A stretch of 64,000 nt of DNA, taken from positions 744,001-808,000 of the forward strand of contig NZ_CP034767.1 of NCBI RefSeq assembly GCF_004005995.1. The letters are read 5' to 3'. Below are positions 60,512 to 64,000 of the stretch, in pieces; within the stretch, counting starts at the first letter, position 1; every line of letters begins with the position of its first letter. The DNA comes from Devosia sp. 1566. GTDB taxonomy: Bacteria > Pseudomonadota > Alphaproteobacteria > Rhizobiales > Devosiaceae. The translations under genes and the position numbers were made by a program. The notes below the pieces were generated by a model. The model worked only from the letters and a program-made list of their open reading frames with translations. It did not search any database and was not told the DNA's origin.

Positions 60512-61257
60512 CCACGCCCAGGCTTGAACTGCGCAACTTGGGCAAGAGCTTTGGCGATTCCGAAGTTCTGGCCGACATCAACTTGAGCGTTGGAGCAGGA
60601 GAGTTCGTTTCGATCCTCGGCCCTTCCGGCGCTGGTAAATCCACCATCCTACAGCTGCTGACCGGAGCGGTGTCCACTGATGGTGGGGAAATGCTGTTTG
60701 ATGGCACGCCACTCGCCCCAAAGAGCCACCCCTTTGCCTTCATGCCGCAACGCGATGCGCTGATGCCGTGGCGGCGGATCATCGACAATGCCACTCTGGG
60801 CCTTGAGGTGGCGGGCATGACGCGCAAGGCGGCCCGGGCGGCAGTCCAGCCGCTCTTTGCTGAGTTTGGTTTGGCCGGATTTGAAAACTATTACCCCGCG
60901 CAGCTTTCCGGCGGCATGCGGCAGCGTGCAGCGCTGCTGCGCACAGTGGTGCAGCATAAATCCATGCTGCTGCTTGACGAGCCTTTCGGGGCCCTGGATG
61001 CCCTGACCCGCACGCGAATGCAGCGCTGGCTGGCTGGGATGTGGACGCGCCATCGCTGGACCGTGTTGCTGATCACCCACGATGTCCGCGAAGCGGTGCT
61101 GTTGTCCGACCGGATCTACCTGTTGTCGCCGCGCCCAGCGCGGATCGTGCGCCGCGTCGACGTGCCGCTCGAGCATCCGCGACCCCCAGCAGGGTCGGCG
61201 GTCATCGCTCAAATCGAAGCCGATATCCTGCAGACCTTGTTTGAACCGGAGGAATAA
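60508..61257 (+). CDS. thiZ: ThiZ-type ABC transporter ATPase
   Basis: A 249-residue ATPase with Walker A GPSGAGKST (about 37-45), signature LSGGMRQR, Walker B MLLLDEPFGALD and switch His LLITHDVREAVLL. It is coupled to the permease by a 4-bp overlap and to the binding protein 2 bp downstream. The operon context gives the name. Confidence 0.93.
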   Translation: MTTPRLELRNLGKSFGDSEVLADINLSVGAGEFVSILGPSGAGKSTILQLLTGAVSTDGGEMLFDGTPLAPKSHPFAFMPQRDALMPWRRIIDNATLGLEVAGMTRKAARAAVQPLFAEFGLAGFENYYPAQLSGGMRQRAALLRTVVQHKSMLLLDEPFGALDALTRTRMQRWLAGMWTRHRWTVLLITHDVREAVLLSDRIYLLSPRPARIVRRVDVPLEHPRPPAGSAVIAQIEADILQTLFEPEE

Positions 61258-61259
61258 TC

Positions 61260-62267
61260 ATGCCGCTTTCGCGCCTGCTGCTGATCCTTGGCCTTGCCGC
61301 CGCCCTCGCCAGCCCACCCGCACTGGCCCAGCCGGTGCCGGTGACCATGGCGCTGGACTGGACGCCCAACACCAACCATGTCGGCCTCTTTGTTGCCCAG
61401 GCCAAGGGCTTTTATGAGGAGGCGGGGGTCGCAGTTGAGATCCTGCCTTATTCCGACACTTCCGCTGGCACGCTCGTGGCCAATGGGGTGGTAGATTTCG
61501 GTATTCTTGGCTCCATCGGTCTGTTCACCCAGCGCACGGCCGGGGTTGATCTGGTCGCGACTTATGCACTGGTGCAGACCGAAACGGGGCGCCTTGTGTT
61601 CAACGGCGACCGGCAGGATATTCAAAGCCCCAAGGACCTCGACGGCAAGACCTATGCCGGCTTTGGCAGTGACTGGGAGAATGCCCTGATTGGCACGATC
61701 ATCCGCGCCGATGGCGGCCGGGGGGAATTCGAGACGGTCACCTTGGGCACTTCGGCCTATGAAGCGCTGGCTAACGGCGCGGTGGATTTCACCCTCGAAG
61801 TTTATACCTGGGAGGGGGTCAAGGCCGAACGCGATGGGCGATCACAGCGCGCCTTCCGCTATGCCGATTGGGGCGTGCCCGACCAGCACACCAACTTCAT
61901 CGGCACCACTGGCGCCTTTTTGGCTGAGCACCCGGACACTGCCAAGGCGTTCCTTGGCGCGAGCCAGCGCGGTTACGCCTATGCCGTCGCCCATCCCGGC
62001 GAGGCGACCGATATTCTGGTCGCAGCCAATAGCGACGCGCTGCTGGACCGGGACTTTGTGCGCGCATCGCTGCAGGCGCTGATCGATGGGCACTACCTGC
62101 GGGCCGAGAATGGGGCCGTGGGCGTCATCAATCCCGCCAAGATGGAGGCGATGGGCACGTTCCTGTTTGAAGCCGGCATCCTCAAGGACGGCGACGGCAA
62201 TCCTCTGGCCGCCAAGCCTGACTTCTCCGGCTACTATACCAGCGCCTATGTGGAAGCCGCGCCGTGA
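61260..62267 (+). CDS. thiY: ThiY-type pyrimidine-precursor-binding protein (NMT1/THI5-like)
   Basis: A 335-residue periplasmic protein. Signal peptide to about residue 22 (PPALAQ). The NMT1/THI5-like fold shows VTMALDWTPNTNHVGLFVAQ (about 26-45) and FEEAGVAVEI-type YEEAGVAVEILPY. ThiY binds formylaminomethyl- or hydroxymethylpyrimidine. Completes the ThiXYZ importer. Its stop overlaps the GTG start of the next gene by 4 bp (GTGA). Confidence 0.93.
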   Translation: MPLSRLLLILGLAAALASPPALAQPVPVTMALDWTPNTNHVGLFVAQAKGFYEEAGVAVEILPYSDTSAGTLVANGVVDFGILGSIGLFTQRTAGVDLVATYALVQTETGRLVFNGDRQDIQSPKDLDGKTYAGFGSDWENALIGTIIRADGGRGEFETVTLGTSAYEALANGAVDFTLEVYTWEGVKAERDGRSQRAFRYADWGVPDQHTNFIGTTGAFLAEHPDTAKAFLGASQRGYAYAVAHPGEATDILVAANSDALLDRDFVRASLQALIDGHYLRAENGAVGVINPAKMEAMGTFLFEAGILKDGDGNPLAAKPDFSGYYTSAYVEAAP

Positions 62268-63568
62268 CACCAAGGCGGCGCATGGGGCTCAACGCGGTGA
62301 TCTATGGGCTGGGGAGTCATGAAGCAGGCTGGCGCATGCCTGAAAGCAATGCGTTGGCCTCGACCGATCTGGGCTATTGGACCGACATCGCTCGTCGGGC
62401 TGAAGCGGGTGGGTTCGATGCTTTGTTTCTGGGCGATGTGCTGGCGCTGCAGCAAGGCGCTGACCGGCACCTCTCGGACGCGATGGACCCCTTCGTCATC
62501 CTTTCGGCGCTGGCGGCAGTGACCGAGCGGATCGGGCTAATCGGCACGGCCTCGACCAGCTTTGATCATCCCTTTCATCTCGCCCGCCGCTTTGCTTCCC
62601 TCGATCACCTCAGCGGTGGCCGGGCGGGCTGGAACATCGTCACCTCCTCCAACGCCCTCGAGGCCCACAATTTCGGGCTCGACGCCATGCCTGACCATGG
62701 CGAGCGCTATGCGCGGGCCGCAGATGTCACCGCGGCTGTGCTGGCACTTTGGAGTTCCTGGCAGGCCGATGCCCGGATCGCGGACAAGCAGGCGGGCCGC
62801 TATCTTGATCTCGCAAAGGTTCGGACGGTAGATCATCACGGTCAGTTCGTGCGAACCCGCGGGCCGCTGAACGTGCCCCGCTCGCCGCAGGGCCGCCCTT
62901 TGCTGGCGCAGGCCGGCGCCTCCGAGGCCGGGCGTGATTTCGCGGTGCGCTATGCCGATCTGGTGTTCACGGTTCAGGCCGATCTTGCCGAGGCGCAACT
63001 GTTTTATCGCGACATGAAGGCAAGGGCTTCCCGCCACGGCCGGCCACCGGAAAGCCTGCTGATTTACCCTGGCATCGTGCCTATTGCTGCCCCGACGCGG
63101 GCGCAGGCGGAAGACCGCTTGGTGCAGTTGAATGGGTTCATGGTGCCTGAGCACGCGCTGGCCAAGCTCTCCGCGTTCCTGGGCACCGACTTGTCTGCGG
63201 CACAGCTGGATGACCCGCTGCCTCCTTTTGTCGGTGCAGGGGCCCCCAGCCAGTCGAGTCAAAGCCGCGTGGCTGTTTTGGTGGGCATCGCCAAACGAGA
63301 GGGGCTCAGCCTGCGGCAGTTGCTGATGCGCCTTGCCAGCGGTCGAGGGCACCTGCTGGCGGTCGGAACGGGCGCCGAGATCGCGGCGACCATGCAAGAC
63401 TGGTTCGACCAAGGGGCCGCGGACGGCTTTAACGTGATGGCACCGTTGATGCCGGCCGATCTGCAGAGCTTTGTGGATCTGGTGATACCAGAGCTCACGG
63501 CATCGGGCCTGTTTACCGCAAGCGGGGAAACGCTGCTGCGGCAGCGCGTCCAACTCGGTCCGGCATAG
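62264..63568 (+). CDS. LLM flavin monooxygenase of the NtaA/SnaA/DszA family in the TPP operon
   Basis: A 434-residue flavin-dependent monooxygenase of the group that acts on nitrilotriacetate, pristinamycin and dibenzothiophene sulfone. Marks: SFDHPFHLARRFASLDHLSG, GRAGWNIVTSSNALEAHNFG, RPLLAQAGASEAGRDFA and the late GAPSQSSQSRVAVLVG. Start GTG 62264 overlaps the ThiY stop, ATG 62282 is an alternative. It is the last gene of the ykoF-thiXZY transcript, so controlled by TPP. A substrate related to thiamine or its pyrimidine or thiazole part is the simplest inference; not shown. Confidence 0.9.
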   Translation: MTPRRRMGLNAVIYGLGSHEAGWRMPESNALASTDLGYWTDIARRAEAGGFDALFLGDVLALQQGADRHLSDAMDPFVILSALAAVTERIGLIGTASTSFDHPFHLARRFASLDHLSGGRAGWNIVTSSNALEAHNFGLDAMPDHGERYARAADVTAAVLALWSSWQADARIADKQAGRYLDLAKVRTVDHHGQFVRTRGPLNVPRSPQGRPLLAQAGASEAGRDFAVRYADLVFTVQADLAEAQLFYRDMKARASRHGRPPESLLIYPGIVPIAAPTRAQAEDRLVQLNGFMVPEHALAKLSAFLGTDLSAAQLDDPLPPFVGAGAPSQSSQSRVAVLVGIAKREGLSLRQLLMRLASGRGHLLAVGTGAEIAATMQDWFDQGAADGFNVMAPLMPADLQSFVDLVIPELTASGLFTASGETLLRQRVQLGPA

Positions 63569-63569
63569 G

Positions 63570-63809
63570 TCAGTCCACCCCCTGCCGGTGCAGGCTCTTG
63601 GTGTAGAGCCGGTACATCGACAACGTTCCGGCGGCTTCAAGGTAAACCTTGGCCCGCAGGTCCCGCAATTGCCCGCCGCGTTGCAGCACCAGTCCCAGCG
63701 CCAGCCGCGCTGCTTCCTCGGGAGTCGCGGCGACCTGAATAAACTCTTCCGGTGCGCCTTCTGTCGGGGCGCAATCTACGACGCGATATTTCTTACTCAA
63801 ACCCAGCAC
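63570..63809 (-). CDS. Small conserved-looking protein, unknown function
   Basis: A 79-residue protein with two parts: SKKYRVVDCAPTEGAPEEFI then a helix AATPEEAARLALGLVLQRGG, ending in AKVYLEAAGTLSMYRLYTKS. It looks compact and soluble. It converges with the monooxygenase gene, 1 bp between stops. A GTG start is used; a nearby TTG is also possible. I do not recognise a family. Confidence 0.6.
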   Translation of the reverse strand: MLGLSKKYRVVDCAPTEGAPEEFIQVAATPEEAARLALGLVLQRGGQLRDLRAKVYLEAAGTLSMYRLYTKSLHRQGVD

Positions 63810-63860
63810 TCAGACGCATATCGGCGGCTCCCTTCGAATTGACCATTGCTGTTGGGACTG

Positions 63861-64000
63861 TCACCGAGGACCTGCTGACGAGCGCAAGGAAGCAACTTCC
63901 TGTTTGAGCCGTTCGATCTCCTGCTGGGCAGCTTCAAGCTGCCGCTCCAGGTCAGCGATCCTTATATCTGCCAGCTGGAGTTCGCTTTGCTCGGGCACCA
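63861..64000 (-). CDS. C-terminal part of a coiled-coil protein, cut by the window edge
   Basis: The last 45 residues are visible: ELQLADIRIADLERQLEAAQ then QEIERLKQEVASLRS, a heptad-like Leu/Ile coiled coil, ending SAGPR. The start lies beyond the right edge unless the GTG at 63998 is used. Function unknown. Confidence 0.6.
   Translation of the reverse strand, partial: VPEQSELQLADIRIADLERQLEAAQQEIERLKQEVASLRSSAGPR

Overview
The window is high-GC, densely packed DNA from an alphaproteobacterium of the order Hyphomicrobiales (rhizobia-like). The gene families, the many ABC and tripartite transporters, and a fabI / phosphoglycerate-mutase-like / aroC cluster fit a free-living soil or aquatic member such as Devosia or a relative. 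The genus is an inference from style; no marker gene such as rRNA is present.

Left part (about 0-14 kb) is mostly housekeeping: an SRAP-type DNA repair protein, fabI and aroC, tlyA, xseB, a Sua5-type tRNA modification enzyme, a J-domain chaperone, pdxH and bioY, with small genes (hemerythrin, GFA, PhnA domain, SCO, HDAC-like amidohydrolase, metallo-beta-lactamase fold) between them. From 14.1 to 20.6 kb lies a complete carbohydrate ABC uptake locus. An ATPase gene and an RpiR/SIS regulator are read leftward; a binding protein, two permeases and an amidohydrolase are read rightward. A perfect 9-9-9 inverted repeat sits in the shared promoter region. Two tRNA genes (Pro-CGG and Gln-TTG) at 21.5-21.8 kb mark a change to more accessory content.

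Middle part (21.8-45 kb): an LLM flavin enzyme; a YeiH-like exporter coupled to a small Cys-rich protein; a two-component system, an HWE kinase and a small exported PepSY-like protein; an HxlR/SDR pair; a GntR-TctCBA-aldolase-aldolase-kinase operon for an organic or sugar acid; and a peptide-type ABC transporter locus. In that last locus, GAF, DppF, DppD, DppC and DppB genes are read leftward and a XRE-cupin regulator plus DppA rightward, and two intergenic gaps hold blocks of GC-rich palindromic repeats.

Right part (45-64 kb) has four more divergent regulator/oxidoreductase units (LysR/AKR, AraC/SDR, LysR/DUF1127-AKR, AraC/NmrA), a NodB deacetylase, the C-terminal remnant of a phosphotransferase, GNAT, MFS and TauE transporters, and a glycosyltransferase with an unexplained C-terminal extension. 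The window ends with a TPP-riboswitch operon: YkoF, ThiX, ThiZ, ThiY and an LLM flavin monooxygenase. That operon is the best candidate for something new, because a sulfur-heterocycle-type monooxygenase is wired into thiamine-precursor uptake.

No phage, insertion sequence, integrase or CRISPR array was seen.
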